This document shows, one piece after another, positions 1-8,944 of a stretch of 64,000 nt of DNA (within the stretch, counting starts at the first letter, position 1; each line of letters starts with the position of its first letter). A model generated the notes under the pieces. It was given only the letters and a program-made list of their open reading frames with translations. It searched no databases and was not told where the DNA came from. The stretch covers positions 282,338-346,337 of the forward strand of contig NZ_NKHR01000003.1 in NCBI RefSeq assembly GCF_014467285.1. The letters run 5' to 3'. Position numbers and translations under genes: made by a program. The stretch comes from Xenorhabdus sp014467285. GTDB taxonomy: Bacteria > Pseudomonadota > Gammaproteobacteria > Enterobacterales > Enterobacteriaceae.

Positions 1-626
1 AAGGTAAAGTATCTGAACTGAATATCGTTCTGAAAACTGACGTTCAAGGTACATGTGAAGCAATTTGTGATTCATTGCTGAAACTGTCTACTGATGAAGT
101 AAAAGTGAAAATCATCGGTTCAGGCGTAGGTGGTATCACCGAAACGGATGCAACGTTGGCAGCGGCATCCAGCGCTATTATTCTGGGCTTCAACGTTCGT
201 GCTGATGCGTCTGCACGTCGTATCATCGAAAACGAAAGTCTGGATCTGCGTTACTACTCCGTTATCTATAACCTGATTGATGAAATCAAACAGGCTATGA
301 GCGGCATGCTGGCACCAGAATACAAACAGCAGATCATGGGCCTGGCCGAAGTCCGTGACGTATTTAAGTCACCGAAATTTGGTGCTATCGCTGGTTGTAT
401 GGTGACAGAAGGTTCCATCAAGCGTAATAACCCAATCCGTGTTCTGCGTGATAACGTGGTCATTTACGAAGGCGAGCTGGAATCCTTGCGTCGCTTCAAG
501 GATGACGTTAACGAAGTCCGTAATGGTATGGAATGTGGTATCGGTGTGAAGAACTACAATGATGTTCGCGTTGGCGATATGATTGAAGTCTTTGAAGTAA
601 TTGAAATTAAACGCTCCATCGATTAA
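1..626 (+). CDS. infB: Translation initiation factor IF-2, C-terminal part (5' end outside window)
   Basis: This is the last ~208 codons of IF-2, the GTPase that places initiator fMet-tRNA on the 30S subunit and promotes 50S joining. The reading frame is open from base 3 to TAA at 624-626. The translation follows the E. coli C-terminal region almost residue for residue, including DVQG near the window edge, GVGGITETDA, RADASAR and the terminal YNDVRVGD segment of domain IV, which binds the formyl-Met end of the tRNA. The GTPase domain lies upstream, outside the window. It is the first gene of a cluster that continues with rbfA and truB, as in other enterobacteria. Only the missing 5' end limits the call. 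Confidence 0.97.
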   Translation, partial: GKVSELNIVLKTDVQGTCEAICDSLLKLSTDEVKVKIIGSGVGGITETDATLAAASSAIILGFNVRADASARRIIENESLDLRYYSVIYNLIDEIKQAMSGMLAPEYKQQIMGLAEVRDVFKSPKFGAIAGCMVTEGSIKRNNPIRVLRDNVVIYEGELESLRRFKDDVNEVRNGMECGIGVKNYNDVRVGDMIEVFEVIEIKRSID

Positions 627-659
627 TACCATTATCTATCCAATAGATTTATTCCATTC

Positions 660-682
660 TTGGGGGGCTTAATGCCCCCCAA
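660..682 (+). other. GC-rich hairpin between infB and rbfA
   Basis: A perfect inverted repeat, TTGGGGGGC / GCCCCCCAA, with a 5-base loop (TTAAT) fills most of the infB-rbfA gap. It is followed by AAAATG rather than a run of T, so it does not look like a full intrinsic terminator on the plus strand. It may act as an mRNA-stabilising or processing hairpin. The structure is visible; the role is inferred. Confidence 0.6.
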
Positions 683-701
683 AATGTCAGGAGATATAAC
701 A

Positions 702-1112
702 ATGGCAAGAGAATTCAGTCGTACTCAGCGCGTTGCACAAGAAATGCAAAAAGAGATTGCCATCATTTTACAGCGTGAAGTTAAAGATCCACGTATCGGC
801 ATGGCGACAGTCTCTGGTGTTGAGGTTTCCCGCGATCTGGCTTATGCCAAAGTATTTGTGACCTTTCTGAATATTCTGGTGGAAGATCATGATTCAGATA
901 TGGTCAAAGAAGGTATCAAAGCATTGAACGAAGCTTCCGGTTTTATTCGTTCCCTGCTGGGTAAAGCGATGCGCCTTCGGGTCATTCCTGAACTGACATT
1001 TTCCTATGACAGCTCTCTGGTGGAAGGGATGCGTATGTCAAATCTGGTCAGTAACGTTGTAAAAAATGACGAGAAGCGCCGTGCATCTGCGGATAACAAC
1101 GAGGAAAAGTGA
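702..1112 (+). CDS. rbfA: 30S ribosome-binding factor A
   Basis: RbfA (136 aa) is a small KH-type protein that binds the 30S subunit near helix 1 of 16S rRNA during late maturation and is needed for growth in the cold. The protein starts MAREFSRTQRVAQEMQKEI, as in enterobacterial RbfA. The ATG at 702 is preceded by AGGAG at 689-693; the in-frame extension back to 660 would run through the hairpin and is not supported. The gene lies between infB and truB, and its TGA shares bases with the truB start, which indicates translational coupling. The charged C-terminal tail (KNDEKRRASADNNEEK) is normal for the family. Confidence 0.96.
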   Translation: MAREFSRTQRVAQEMQKEIAIILQREVKDPRIGMATVSGVEVSRDLAYAKVFVTFLNILVEDHDSDMVKEGIKALNEASGFIRSLLGKAMRLRVIPELTFSYDSSLVEGMRMSNLVSNVVKNDEKRRASADNNEEK

Positions 1113-2059
1113 TGGGACGCCGTCGTAGAGGCCGTGCGATACACGGTGTACTGTTGCTGGATAAGCCGCAGGATATTTCCTCCAATGATGCGTTACAGAA
1201 AGTAAGGCGAATTTTCAATGCCAGTAAGGCTGGTCATACTGGCGCGCTGGATCCGCTGGCAACAGGCATGCTGCCGATTTGTCTTGGCGAAGCGACTAAA
1301 TTTTCCCAATTCCTGCTGGATTCTGACAAACGCTATCGGGTGATCGCCCGTTTGGGGCAGCGTACAGATACTTCAGATTCACATGGAATCATCATTCGTG
1401 AACGTGAAGTACAAATAACCCAATCTCAGCTTAATGATACCTTGGATACATTCCGTGGTGATACCATGCAGGTTCCTTCCATGTACTCTGCATTGAAACA
1501 TCAAGGAAAACCACTGTACGAATATGCCCGTCAGGGTATTGAAATTGAGCGAGAAGCGCGTCCTATCACTGTTTATGAATTGCAATTCATTCGCTGGGAA
1601 GGGAATGAACTGGAATTGGAAATACACTGTTCCAAAGGAACTTACATCCGTACCATCATTGATGATTTGGGTGAACTTTTGGGCTGTGGCGCTCATGTTA
1701 TTTATTTGCGCCGTTTACAGGTTGCCAATTATCCTAATCAAAGGATGGTAACGCTGGAACAGTTATATGAATTAAAACAACAGGCTGAAGATCAGGAAAT
1801 TGAAGCGGGAACGCTGCTTGATCCATTGTTACTGCCAATGGATACCGCTGTTGCTCATTTCCCTGTGATTCACTTGGCATCCGTGGTTGCGTCTTATTTT
1901 AAACAAGGGCAGCCAGTCCGAAGCAATCATAATCTGGCTTCGGGTGAATGGGTGCGGGTCACCGAAGGTGATGAAAATAAATTCATCGGCATTGCGGTGA
2001 TTGACGATGATGGGCTGGTCGCTCCTCGCCGTCTGGTTGTTGAAACTGAAATCGAATAA
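1112..2059 (+). CDS. truB: tRNA pseudouridine(55) synthase
   Basis: TruB (315 aa) makes pseudouridine 55 in the T-loop of nearly all tRNAs and also acts as a tRNA chaperone. The catalytic motif GHTGALDPLATG is at about residues 42-53, with the conserved Asp. LDKP near the N-terminus, RLGQRTDTSD and the RSKG-type segment CSKGTYIRTI follow. The C-terminal PUA-like domain ends APRRLVVE. The ATG at 1112 overlaps the rbfA TGA (sequence GTGATG); a GTG at 1109 is a possible alternative start. Length and order match E. coli. Confidence 0.96.
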   Translation: MGRRRRGRAIHGVLLLDKPQDISSNDALQKVRRIFNASKAGHTGALDPLATGMLPICLGEATKFSQFLLDSDKRYRVIARLGQRTDTSDSHGIIIREREVQITQSQLNDTLDTFRGDTMQVPSMYSALKHQGKPLYEYARQGIEIEREARPITVYELQFIRWEGNELELEIHCSKGTYIRTIIDDLGELLGCGAHVIYLRRLQVANYPNQRMVTLEQLYELKQQAEDQEIEAGTLLDPLLLPMDTAVAHFPVIHLASVVASYFKQGQPVRSNHNLASGEWVRVTEGDENKFIGIAVIDDDGLVAPRRLVVETEIE

Positions 2060-2146
2060 TGATAGCAACTGATAAGGAATTCAAAGCAGACAAATTGTGT
2101 AGATGCAGTGAAAGGCACCGATTGTGCTGTCTTGCGCTTCACTTAT

Positions 2147-2174
2147 TTGCAGCGTAGAATACCGCGTCTATATA
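2147..2174 (+). promoter_or_regulatory. Probable sigma70 promoter of rpsO
   Basis: TTGCAG (2147-2152), a 16-base spacer and TATATA (2169-2174) lie about 60 bases before the rpsO start, in the 175-base truB-rpsO gap. A separate rpsO promoter at this place is known in E. coli; here it is recognised by motif only. Confidence 0.45.
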
Positions 2175-2234
2175 TGAGTTGCTGAATTAGAGATCGGCAC
2201 TTGTCATTTTAAACTACATATTTGGAGTTATACT

Positions 2235-2504
2235 ATGTCTCTAAGTACTGCTGCAAAAGCGCAGATTATTGCTGAATTTGGTCGTGGCGCTAACGACAGT
2301 GGTTCCAGCGAAGTTCAGATCGCACTGCTGACTGCTGACATCAACCAACTGCAAGGTCACTTTTCAGAGCACAAAAAAGATCACCACAGCCGTCGTGGTC
2401 TGCTGAAAAAGGTTGCACAGCGTCGTAAGCAACTGAACTACCTGAAGCGTAAAGATTTGGCACGCTATACCGCTCTGATTGAGCGTCTGGGACTGCGTCG
2501 CTAA
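2235..2504 (+). CDS. rpsO: 30S ribosomal protein S15
   Basis: S15 (89 aa, the usual length) binds 16S rRNA early and nucleates the central domain (platform) of the 30S subunit. The chain shows the standard S15 features: SEVQIALLT, HKKDHHSRRGLL and the C-terminal RLGLRR. In E. coli, S15 represses its own translation by binding a pseudoknot around its start codon; the leader here was not folded to test this. An intrinsic terminator follows directly, then pnp, as in E. coli. Confidence 0.98.
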   Translation: MSLSTAAKAQIIAEFGRGANDSGSSEVQIALLTADINQLQGHFSEHKKDHHSRRGLLKKVAQRRKQLNYLKRKDLARYTALIERLGLRR

Positions 2505-2521
2505 TCGATGAGTTTCGGTGG

Positions 2522-2549
2522 AAAGGGGCCTAATCGGGCCCCTTTTCTT
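2522..2549 (+). terminator. Intrinsic terminator after rpsO
   Basis: AAAGGGGCC / GGCCCCTTT form a 9-base-pair stem with a 6-base loop, followed by TTCTTC. In E. coli the equivalent terminator is leaky, so that some transcripts read on into pnp. Confidence 0.88.
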
Positions 2550-2615
2550 CTAGGAAACGGAATTGAGAAACGTTATACCGTTTCTGAAATTTGAACCTCT
2601 TCCGCTACAGTGACT

Positions 2616-2667
2616 CGCGCGGCTAATGAGAGTCCTTAAGGGAGTAAGCACTGTCATTAGTCGTGAG
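2616..2667 (+). promoter_or_regulatory. pnp leader hairpin (RNase III/PNPase autoregulation)
   Basis: The arms at about 2616-2629 and 2654-2667 (core GCTAATGA / TCATTAGT, extended by GC and GU pairs) make a long stem ~70 bases before the pnp start. In E. coli a stem here is cut by RNase III, and PNPase then degrades the product to repress its own mRNA. Position and sequence agree; the regulation itself is carried over from E. coli. Confidence 0.75.
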
Positions 2668-2739
2668 GGTGTAGCAAGAAGAGAAAATCCATTGTTGCTG
2701 AATCTTAAAAGTCGGCAACACTAACAAAGGAAAATTATT

Positions 2740-4878
2740 TTGCTGAATCCGATTGTTCGTAAATTCCAGTATGGTCAGCACACTGTGACCATCGAAACCG
2801 GCATGATGGCTCGTCAGGCGACAGCAGCCGTTATGGTAAATATGGATGACACGGCGGTATTCGTTACCGTTGTTGGTCAGAAAAAAGTAAAAGCAGGCCA
2901 GGATTTCTTCCCCCTGACTGTTAACTATCAAGAGCGTACTTACGCAGCGGGTCGTATTCCGGGAAGTTTCTTCCGTCGTGAAGGTCGTCCGGGAGAAGGT
3001 GAAACCCTCGTAGCCCGTCTGATTGACCGTCCTTTACGCCCTCTGTTCCCGGAAGGTTTCCTGAACGAAGTTCAAATCATCGCAACAGTAGTTTCTGTTA
3101 ACCCTCAGGTTAACCCTGATATCGTTGCCATGATCGGTGCATCTGCTGCACTGGCACTGTCTGGCATTCCATTCAATGGCCCAATCGGTGCTGCTCGCGT
3201 TGGTTACATCAACGATCAATACGTACTGAACCCAACCAGAGATGAGCTGAAAAACAGCCGTCTGGATCTGGTGGTTGCGGGTACTGAAGGTGCGGTATTG
3301 ATGGTGGAATCCGAAGCGGATCTGCTGACTGAAGAACAAATGTTGGGTGCTGTTGTGTTTGGTCACGAGCAGCAACAGGTTGCTATTGAGAACATCAATG
3401 CACTGGTTGCTGAAGCAGGCAAAGAAAAATGGGATTGGGCTCCGGAGCCTATCAACCAGTCTCTGCATGACCGTGTTGCTGAACTGGCTGAAACCCGTCT
3501 GGGCGATGCTTACCGTATTATTGAGAAGCAGGAACGTTACGCTCAGGTTGATACCATCAAAGAAGAAGTTTCTGCGATCGTCTTGGCAGAATCAGCGGAA
3601 AAAGGCGTTGAGCTGGATGAAAGCGAAGTGCTTGATGTGCTGTCCGGTCTGGAGAAAAATGTTGTTCGTGGCCGTGTTCTGCGTGGTGAGCCTCGTATTG
3701 ATGGCCGCGAAAAAGACATGGTTCGTGCTCTGGATGTTCGCACCGGTGTATTGCCACGTACTCATGGTTCATCTCTGTTCACCCGTGGTGAAACACAGGC
3801 GCTGGTTACCGCAACTCTGGGTACAGAGCGTGATGCGCAGGTTATCGATGAGCTGATGGGTGAGTATACAGACCGCTTCCTGTTCCACTATAACTTCCCT
3901 CCATACTCTGTGGGTGAAACTGGTATGGTTGGCTCACCAAAACGTCGTGAGATTGGTCACGGACGTCTGGCGAAACGTGGTGTATTGGCTGTCATGCCAA
4001 GCCCTGGCGAATTCCCGTATACAGTTCGCGTTGTGTCTGAAATTACTGAATCCAACGGTTCCTCTTCCATGGCTTCCGTTTGTGGTGCTTCACTGGCGCT
4101 GATGGATGCTGGCGTGCCAATTAAGGCAGCCGTTGCTGGTATCGCAATGGGGCTGGTGAAAGAAGGGGATAACTTTGTTGTTCTGTCTGACATTCTGGGT
4201 GACGAAGATCATCTGGGTGACATGGACTTTAAAGTTGCGGGTAGCCGTGATGGTGTCAGCGCATTGCAAATGGACATCAAAATTGAAGGCATCAACCGTG
4301 AAATCATGCAGGTTGCCCTGAATCAGGCCAAAGGCGCTCGTTTGCACATCCTTAACGTGATGGAGCAGGCAATCCAAAGCCCACGCAACGATATCTCTGA
4401 ATTTGCACCACGTATTCATACCATCAAGATCAATCCGGACAAGATCAAAGACGTGATTGGTAAAGGTGGCTCTGTGATCCGTGCATTGACAGAAGAAACC
4501 GGCACCACCATTGAAATTGAAGATGATGGTACGGTGAAGATTGCGGCAACTGATGGTGATAAAGCGCGTCACGCTATTAGTCGTATAGAAGAAATCACTG
4601 CTGAAGTTGAAGTGGGTCGTATCTATACGGGTAAAGTAACCCGCATTGTTGATTTTGGCGCATTTGTTGCTATCGGCGGTGGTAAAGAAGGGCTGGTACA
4701 CATTTCTCAAATCGCAGACAAACGTGTAGAGAAAGTCACTGATTATCTGCAATTAGGTCAGGAAGTACCGGTTAAAGTATTGGAAATTGATCGTCAGGGT
4801 CGTATCCGCCTGAGCATGAAAGAAGCTGTGGTTACTACCGATGAAGTGTCACAGGCACCGGAATCATCTGTAGAATAA
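2740..4878 (+). CDS. pnp: Polyribonucleotide nucleotidyltransferase (PNPase)
   Basis: PNPase (712 aa) is the trimeric 3'-to-5' phosphorolytic exoribonuclease of the RNA degradosome. The order is: first RNase PH-like domain (from the N-terminal VRKFQYGQHTV), helical linker, second catalytic RNase PH domain (TESNGSSSMASVCG, GDEDHLGDMDFKVAG), KH domain (DVIGKGGSVIRALTE) and S1 domain (GKVTRIVDFGAFV). The start codon is TTG at 2740, as in E. coli, with AAAGGA upstream; the downstream residues LNPIVRKFQYG match the E. coli N-terminus. The C-terminal tail is slightly shorter than in E. coli. It is likely autoregulated through the leader hairpin. Confidence 0.97.
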   Translation: MLNPIVRKFQYGQHTVTIETGMMARQATAAVMVNMDDTAVFVTVVGQKKVKAGQDFFPLTVNYQERTYAAGRIPGSFFRREGRPGEGETLVARLIDRPLRPLFPEGFLNEVQIIATVVSVNPQVNPDIVAMIGASAALALSGIPFNGPIGAARVGYINDQYVLNPTRDELKNSRLDLVVAGTEGAVLMVESEADLLTEEQMLGAVVFGHEQQQVAIENINALVAEAGKEKWDWAPEPINQSLHDRVAELAETRLGDAYRIIEKQERYAQVDTIKEEVSAIVLAESAEKGVELDESEVLDVLSGLEKNVVRGRVLRGEPRIDGREKDMVRALDVRTGVLPRTHGSSLFTRGETQALVTATLGTERDAQVIDELMGEYTDRFLFHYNFPPYSVGETGMVGSPKRREIGHGRLAKRGVLAVMPSPGEFPYTVRVVSEITESNGSSSMASVCGASLALMDAGVPIKAAVAGIAMGLVKEGDNFVVLSDILGDEDHLGDMDFKVAGSRDGVSALQMDIKIEGINREIMQVALNQAKGARLHILNVMEQAIQSPRNDISEFAPRIHTIKINPDKIKDVIGKGGSVIRALTEETGTTIEIEDDGTVKIAATDGDKARHAISRIEEITAEVEVGRIYTGKVTRIVDFGAFVAIGGGKEGLVHISQIADKRVEKVTDYLQLGQEVPVKVLEIDRQGRIRLSMKEAVVTTDEVSQAPESSVE

Positions 4879-4893
4879 ATTTGACGTAAAGCG

Positions 4894-4920
4894 CGGCGTC
4901 CTGTAAAAAGGGCGCCGTTT
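4894..4920 (+). terminator. Intrinsic terminator after pnp
   Basis: CGGCGTCC / GGGCGCCG pair over 8 bases (one GU) around a TGTAAAAA loop and are followed by a short T run. It lies 16 bases past the pnp stop. Confidence 0.7.
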
Positions 4921-5065
4921 ATCCCTAATTTATTTTGAATTGCAGACAATAACGCTATAGTTCGAAGTTAAAGGGAAAAGTCAGTTTTGGGCAGGATGCC
5001 TGAAATATACAATGTGGGTGGAGTAACTGGGCATTCTGATTAATGTCTGACTTCGGGAGTGGGAA

Positions 5066-5950
5066 ATGAATTCTTTTCTGCGCTGGTGGTATGTTGCGGC
5101 TATTTTTCTCCTTGTGGGATGTGGCAGCACTGGATGGCGTAAAAATGAAGTTATTGCTATTCCATTACAACCGACATTGCAACAAGAGGTTATTCTGGCT
5201 CGCATGGAGCAAATACTTGCGAGTCGGTCACTTACGGAAGATGAGTATGCACAGCTTTTATATGAAAGAGGTGTGCTGTATGATAGCCTCGGGCTGAGGG
5301 CACTGGCGCAGAATGATTTTTCAGTGGCTTTGTCTCTTCGTCCTGATATTCCTGAAATTTTTAATTATTTAGGAATTTATTTTACGCAGGCAGGTAATTT
5401 TGATTCTGCCTATGAAGCGTTTGATTCTGTTTTAGAGCTTGATCCAACTTACAACTACGCGCGAATGAATCGCGGCATTGCACTGTATTACGGTGGCCGT
5501 TATCGATTGGCGCAGGATGATCTGCAGGCGTTTTATCAAGACGATCCAAATGATCCCTTCCGTTCGTTGTGGTTGTACCTTGTGGAAGTGAAAATCGATC
5601 CTAAGGTTGCAATGACTAATTTGTCGCACCATTTTGACAAAGCGAACCGGGGGCTATGGGGCTGGAATATCGTTGAATTCTATTTAGGCAAAATCAATGA
5701 GAAAATATTGATGGAGCGCTTACAACAGAATTCAGCGGATAACACTTCGCTCGCTGAGCATCTCAGTGAAACTGACTTCTATTTAGGTAAACATTACCTA
5801 AGTCTGGGGGATGAGGATAGCGCAGCCGCGTTATTCAAGCTGACGGTAGCTAACAATGTTCATAACTTTGTTGAGCACCGCTACGCATTGTTGGAATTGG
5901 CGCTACTAGGCCAAAGACAAGATGATTTATCGGAATCGAACCAACAATAG
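5066..5950 (+). CDS. nlpI: Outer-membrane lipoprotein NlpI (TPR adaptor)
   Basis: NlpI (294 aa) is an outer-membrane lipoprotein with TPR repeats. It delivers the protease Prc to peptidoglycan endopeptidases such as MepS and scaffolds wall hydrolases. The signal peptide ends in a lipobox (LLVGC, Cys at residue 19). TPR-like helices include LYERGVLYDSLGLRALAQND, FNYLGIYFTQAGNFDSAYEA and the following repeat. The E. coli homologue has the same length and the same C-terminal end. It sits between pnp and deaD, the E. coli position. GGGAGTGGGAA before the ATG is a good ribosome-binding site. Confidence 0.95.
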   Translation: MNSFLRWWYVAAIFLLVGCGSTGWRKNEVIAIPLQPTLQQEVILARMEQILASRSLTEDEYAQLLYERGVLYDSLGLRALAQNDFSVALSLRPDIPEIFNYLGIYFTQAGNFDSAYEAFDSVLELDPTYNYARMNRGIALYYGGRYRLAQDDLQAFYQDDPNDPFRSLWLYLVEVKIDPKVAMTNLSHHFDKANRGLWGWNIVEFYLGKINEKILMERLQQNSADNTSLAEHLSETDFYLGKHYLSLGDEDSAAALFKLTVANNVHNFVEHRYALLELALLGQRQDDLSESNQQ

Positions 5951-6050
5951 CTGACGAACATTTTCACGACAGATTTTTAAGTCCACATCTTGCGAGGTGG
6001 GGGCTTGTTTGTTCGTTTAATAACATAATTTGAGCCAGTTCACATTTTAA

Positions 6051-6131
6051 ATGAAAATGACAGAAATTCTTTTCACTGTGTTATGTAGACTGGCCGCCAC
6101 GATTAATGAGGCACCATTACATGACCACTGA
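6051..6131 (+). CDS. yrbN: YrbN-like small protein overlapping deaD
   Basis: A 26-codon frame, ATG at 6051 to TGA at 6129-6131, reads MKMTEILFTVLCRLAATINE followed by APLHDH. Length, position and the CRLAA segment agree with E. coli YrbN, a 26-aa protein encoded between nlpI and deaD. The last 11 bases overlap the deaD coding region in another frame, so translation of the two is probably coupled. Its function is unknown; a leader-peptide role in deaD control is possible but unproven. The same DNA also allows a five-codon upstream extension of DeaD (from 6106), which is judged not real. Confidence 0.72.
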   Translation: MKMTEILFTVLCRLAATINEAPLHDH

Positions 6132-8064
6132 GACTGAAATCTCTTTTGCTGATTTAGGATTATCAGCACCTATTCTTTCTGCACTGGAAGACATGGGCTA
6201 TGAGAAGCCTTCTCCTATTCAACAACAATGTATTCCACACCTGCTGAACGGTAGTGACGTGCTCGGCATGGCACAGACTGGTAGTGGTAAGACTGCGGCA
6301 TTCAGCCTACCTTTACTGCATAACATTGATGCTGAACTTAAAGCTCCACAGATCCTTGTGTTAGCACCAACCCGTGAACTGGCGGTACAGGTTGCCGAAG
6401 CATGTTCAGATTTCTCCAAGCACATGCGTAATGTGAATGTTGTTGCACTTTACGGTGGACAGCGTTATGACGTCCAATTACGTGCTCTGCGTCAGGGGCC
6501 ACAAGTTGTTGTGGGAACACCAGGCCGTCTGCTGGACCATCTGAAACGTGGAACATTGGATCTGTCCAACCTGAAAGGTCTGGTATTGGATGAAGCCGAC
6601 GAAATGTTGCGTATGGGCTTTATCGAAGATGTTGAAAACATCATGAGCCAGATCCCTGCTGAACATCAAACAGCACTGTTCTCAGCAACCATGCCTGAAG
6701 CGATTCGCCGCATTACCCGTCGTTTCATGAATGATCCACAGGAAGTTCGCATTCAAAGCAGTGTTACGAACCGTCCTGACATCAGCCAGAGTTACTGGTC
6801 TGTGTACGGAATGCGTAAAAATGAAGCGCTGGTACGTTTCCTCGAAGCAGAAGATTTTGATGCTGCGATTATTTTCGTGCGTACCAAGAATGCAACGCTG
6901 GAAGTGGCAGAAACTCTGGAGCGTAACGGTTACAACTCAGCGGCACTGAATGGTGACATGAACCAGGCGTTGCGTGAGCAGACTCTTGAGCGCTTGAAAG
7001 ATGGCCGTTTGGACATTCTGATTGCAACTGACGTTGCAGCTCGTGGTTTGGACGTTGAACGCATCAGTTTGGTTGTTAACTACGACATCCCAATGGATGC
7101 AGAATCTTATGTACACCGTATCGGTCGTACTGGCCGTGCAGGCCGTGCGGGTCGTGCCCTGTTGTTTGTTGAAAACCGTGAGCGCCGCCTGCTGCGTAAC
7201 ATTGAACGCACTATGAAACTGACGATCCCAGAAGTTGAACTGCCAAATGCAGAACTTCTGAGCCAGCGTCGTCTGGAGAAATTCGCGGCTAATGTTCAGC
7301 AGCAACTGGAAAGCAGCGATCTGGATCAATACCGTGCTCTGTTGTCTAAATTGGGTACTGGTGAAGAACTGGATATGGAAACACTGGCTGCGGCCCTGCT
7401 GAAAATGGCACAAGGCGAGCGCCCACTGATTCTGCCACCAGATCCGGTACGTCGTCCTCGCCGTGAATTCAACGATCGTGATGACCGTCGCCGTAACGGT
7501 AACGCTTTTGGTGACCGTGGTGACAGAGGTGACCGTGGTGACAGAGGTGATCGTCCTCGTCGTGAGCGTCGCGATGTGGGTGACATGGAACTGTATCGCA
7601 TTGAAGTAGGCCGTGATGATGGTGTTGAAGTCCGCCACATTGTAGGTGCAATTGCGAACGAAGGTGATATCAGCAGCCGTTATATCGGTAATATCAAGCT
7701 GTTTGCGTCTCACTCTACGATTGAACTGCCAAAAGGAATGCCAGGGGAGCTGCTGTCTCACTTCACGCGTACCCGTATTCTGAACAAACCAATGAACATG
7801 CAGTTGATGGGTGATGCACAACCATTTGAGCGCCGTGAACGTCGTGGTGGTGGCCGCAATGGTGGTAATGGCGGCGGTAACGGTGGCAATGGCCCACGTC
7901 GTGAGCGTGATGGTTTTGGCAATAACGGTGGTCGTCGTTTTAACAACGAACGTCGGGGCGGTGGTGAGCGTGGCTCTTTCCGTGGCCGTAGTAACGACGA
8001 TTTCAATGGCGGTGCTCCACGTCGTCGCCAACAAAGCAATAGCAACAGCACTAGCAACGTATAA
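6121..8064 (+). CDS. deaD: ATP-dependent DEAD-box RNA helicase DeaD/CsdA
   Basis: DeaD (647 aa) is the cold-shock RNA helicase that unwinds duplexes during 50S assembly and mRNA decay. Helicase motifs run in order: Q motif at FADLGLSAPI, AQTGSGKT (I), PTRELA (Ia), TPGR (Ib), DEAD (II), SAT (III), then RGLDVERI (V) and HRIGRTGRAG (VI). A DbpA-like RNA-binding domain follows (YRIEVGRDDGVEVRHIVGAI), then an Arg/Gly-rich tail. The ATG at 6121 fits the E. coli N-terminus. The RGDRGD block near residue 465 is encoded by a short tandem repeat (7512-7552). A strong terminator follows. Confidence 0.96.
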   Translation: MTTETEISFADLGLSAPILSALEDMGYEKPSPIQQQCIPHLLNGSDVLGMAQTGSGKTAAFSLPLLHNIDAELKAPQILVLAPTRELAVQVAEACSDFSKHMRNVNVVALYGGQRYDVQLRALRQGPQVVVGTPGRLLDHLKRGTLDLSNLKGLVLDEADEMLRMGFIEDVENIMSQIPAEHQTALFSATMPEAIRRITRRFMNDPQEVRIQSSVTNRPDISQSYWSVYGMRKNEALVRFLEAEDFDAAIIFVRTKNATLEVAETLERNGYNSAALNGDMNQALREQTLERLKDGRLDILIATDVAARGLDVERISLVVNYDIPMDAESYVHRIGRTGRAGRAGRALLFVENRERRLLRNIERTMKLTIPEVELPNAELLSQRRLEKFAANVQQQLESSDLDQYRALLSKLGTGEELDMETLAAALLKMAQGERPLILPPDPVRRPRREFNDRDDRRRNGNAFGDRGDRGDRGDRGDRPRRERRDVGDMELYRIEVGRDDGVEVRHIVGAIANEGDISSRYIGNIKLFASHSTIELPKGMPGELLSHFTRTRILNKPMNMQLMGDAQPFERRERRGGGRNGGNGGGNGGNGPRRERDGFGNNGGRRFNNERRGGGERGSFRGRSNDDFNGGAPRRRQQSNSNSTSNV

Positions 8065-8140
8065 GCAAATACGTTATCGCCTGATTTGATAAGTGGCTAG
8101 CTGTTGCATTGAAAATATCGCAATGATGTATTAAATAAGC

Positions 8141-8170
8141 CCCTTTCTCTTCACGGAGAAAGGGTTTTTT
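8141..8170 (+). terminator. Intrinsic terminator after deaD
   Basis: CCCTTTCTC / GAGAAAGGG is a perfect 9-base-pair stem with a 6-base loop, followed directly by TTTTTT. Confidence 0.93.
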
Positions 8171-8222
8171 ACGCTTACATCATATGAAATTTAGAGTGAC
8201 GAAATTATGCCTCAAGCAGCGA

Positions 8223-8942
8223 TTAATTTAACCCCAGTTCTTCTTTTAGCGGTTTCAGATAACGACGACTGACAGGAATACGTCCATCATTGCTCAGCAC
8301 CAACTCCGCTTGTCCGTTTTCGCCAAAAACAATTTCCCGCAATTGGGCCATATTGACCAGATACTGGCGATGGCAGCGGGTCAGGGATGTACGGGTTTCC
8401 AGTGTGCGTAGCGTTAATTCAGTAAAACCTTCCTGACCATTGGCATTCATAACAGACACACCGCTCAGGCGGGAAGTGACATACAGAACATCATCCAGTG
8501 GCATCAGCCATATCCGGCTATATCCGGTACAAGGAATATATTTCAGTTGCTCATCTTCGCGTTGCAGATCCGCCAGATTTTGCTTTTGATAGCCAAAGCG
8601 CAGCCGTTGCAACGTTTTGCTCAGACGCTCTTTTTCCAGCGGTTTTAATAGATAATCGAACGCATGCTCTTCAAAGGCTTGCACCGCATATTCATCAAAC
8701 GCAGTTAAAAAAACAATATAAGGACGATGATCAGGATCGAGCATTCCCACCATTTCCAGTCCGGTAATGCGGGGCATTTGAATATCGAGGAAAACCACAT
8801 CCGGTTTCAGACGATGAATGGCACCGATCGCTTCTACTGCGTTGGCACACTCACCGATGATTTGAATATCCGTTTCCTCTTCTAACAGACAACGTAGATT
8901 CTCACGAGCCAGAGGTTCATCATCAACAATCAATATGTTCAT
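8223..8942 (-). CDS. btsR: LytTR-family response regulator BtsR
   Basis: BtsR (YehT, 239 aa) is the response regulator of the BtsSR system, which in E. coli answers extracellular pyruvate by activating the pyruvate/H+ symporter gene btsT. The receiver domain starts MNILIVDDEPLARENL; the phospho-acceptor is Asp53 in FLDIQMPR. The C-terminal LytTR DNA-binding domain includes FTELTLRTLE, RCHRQYLVN and PVSRRYLK. The start at 8942 gives the E. coli length; a 25-residue extension to 9017 is open but would overlap btsS. It lies directly downstream of btsS, with only 2 bases between them. No btsT-like gene is in the window. Confidence 0.94.
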   Translation of the reverse strand: MNILIVDDEPLARENLRCLLEEETDIQIIGECANAVEAIGAIHRLKPDVVFLDIQMPRITGLEMVGMLDPDHRPYIVFLTAFDEYAVQAFEEHAFDYLLKPLEKERLSKTLQRLRFGYQKQNLADLQREDEQLKYIPCTGYSRIWLMPLDDVLYVTSRLSGVSVMNANGQEGFTELTLRTLETRTSLTRCHRQYLVNMAQLREIVFGENGQAELVLSNDGRIPVSRRYLKPLKEELGLN

Positions 8943-8944
8943 AT

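Noticed and set aside
6937..8034. Long minus-strand open frame (365 codons) across the 3' half of deaD
   Set aside because: It is antisense to a highly conserved helicase, has a Thr-rich low-complexity translation and no ribosome-binding site; it arises from the Arg/Gly codons of deaD.
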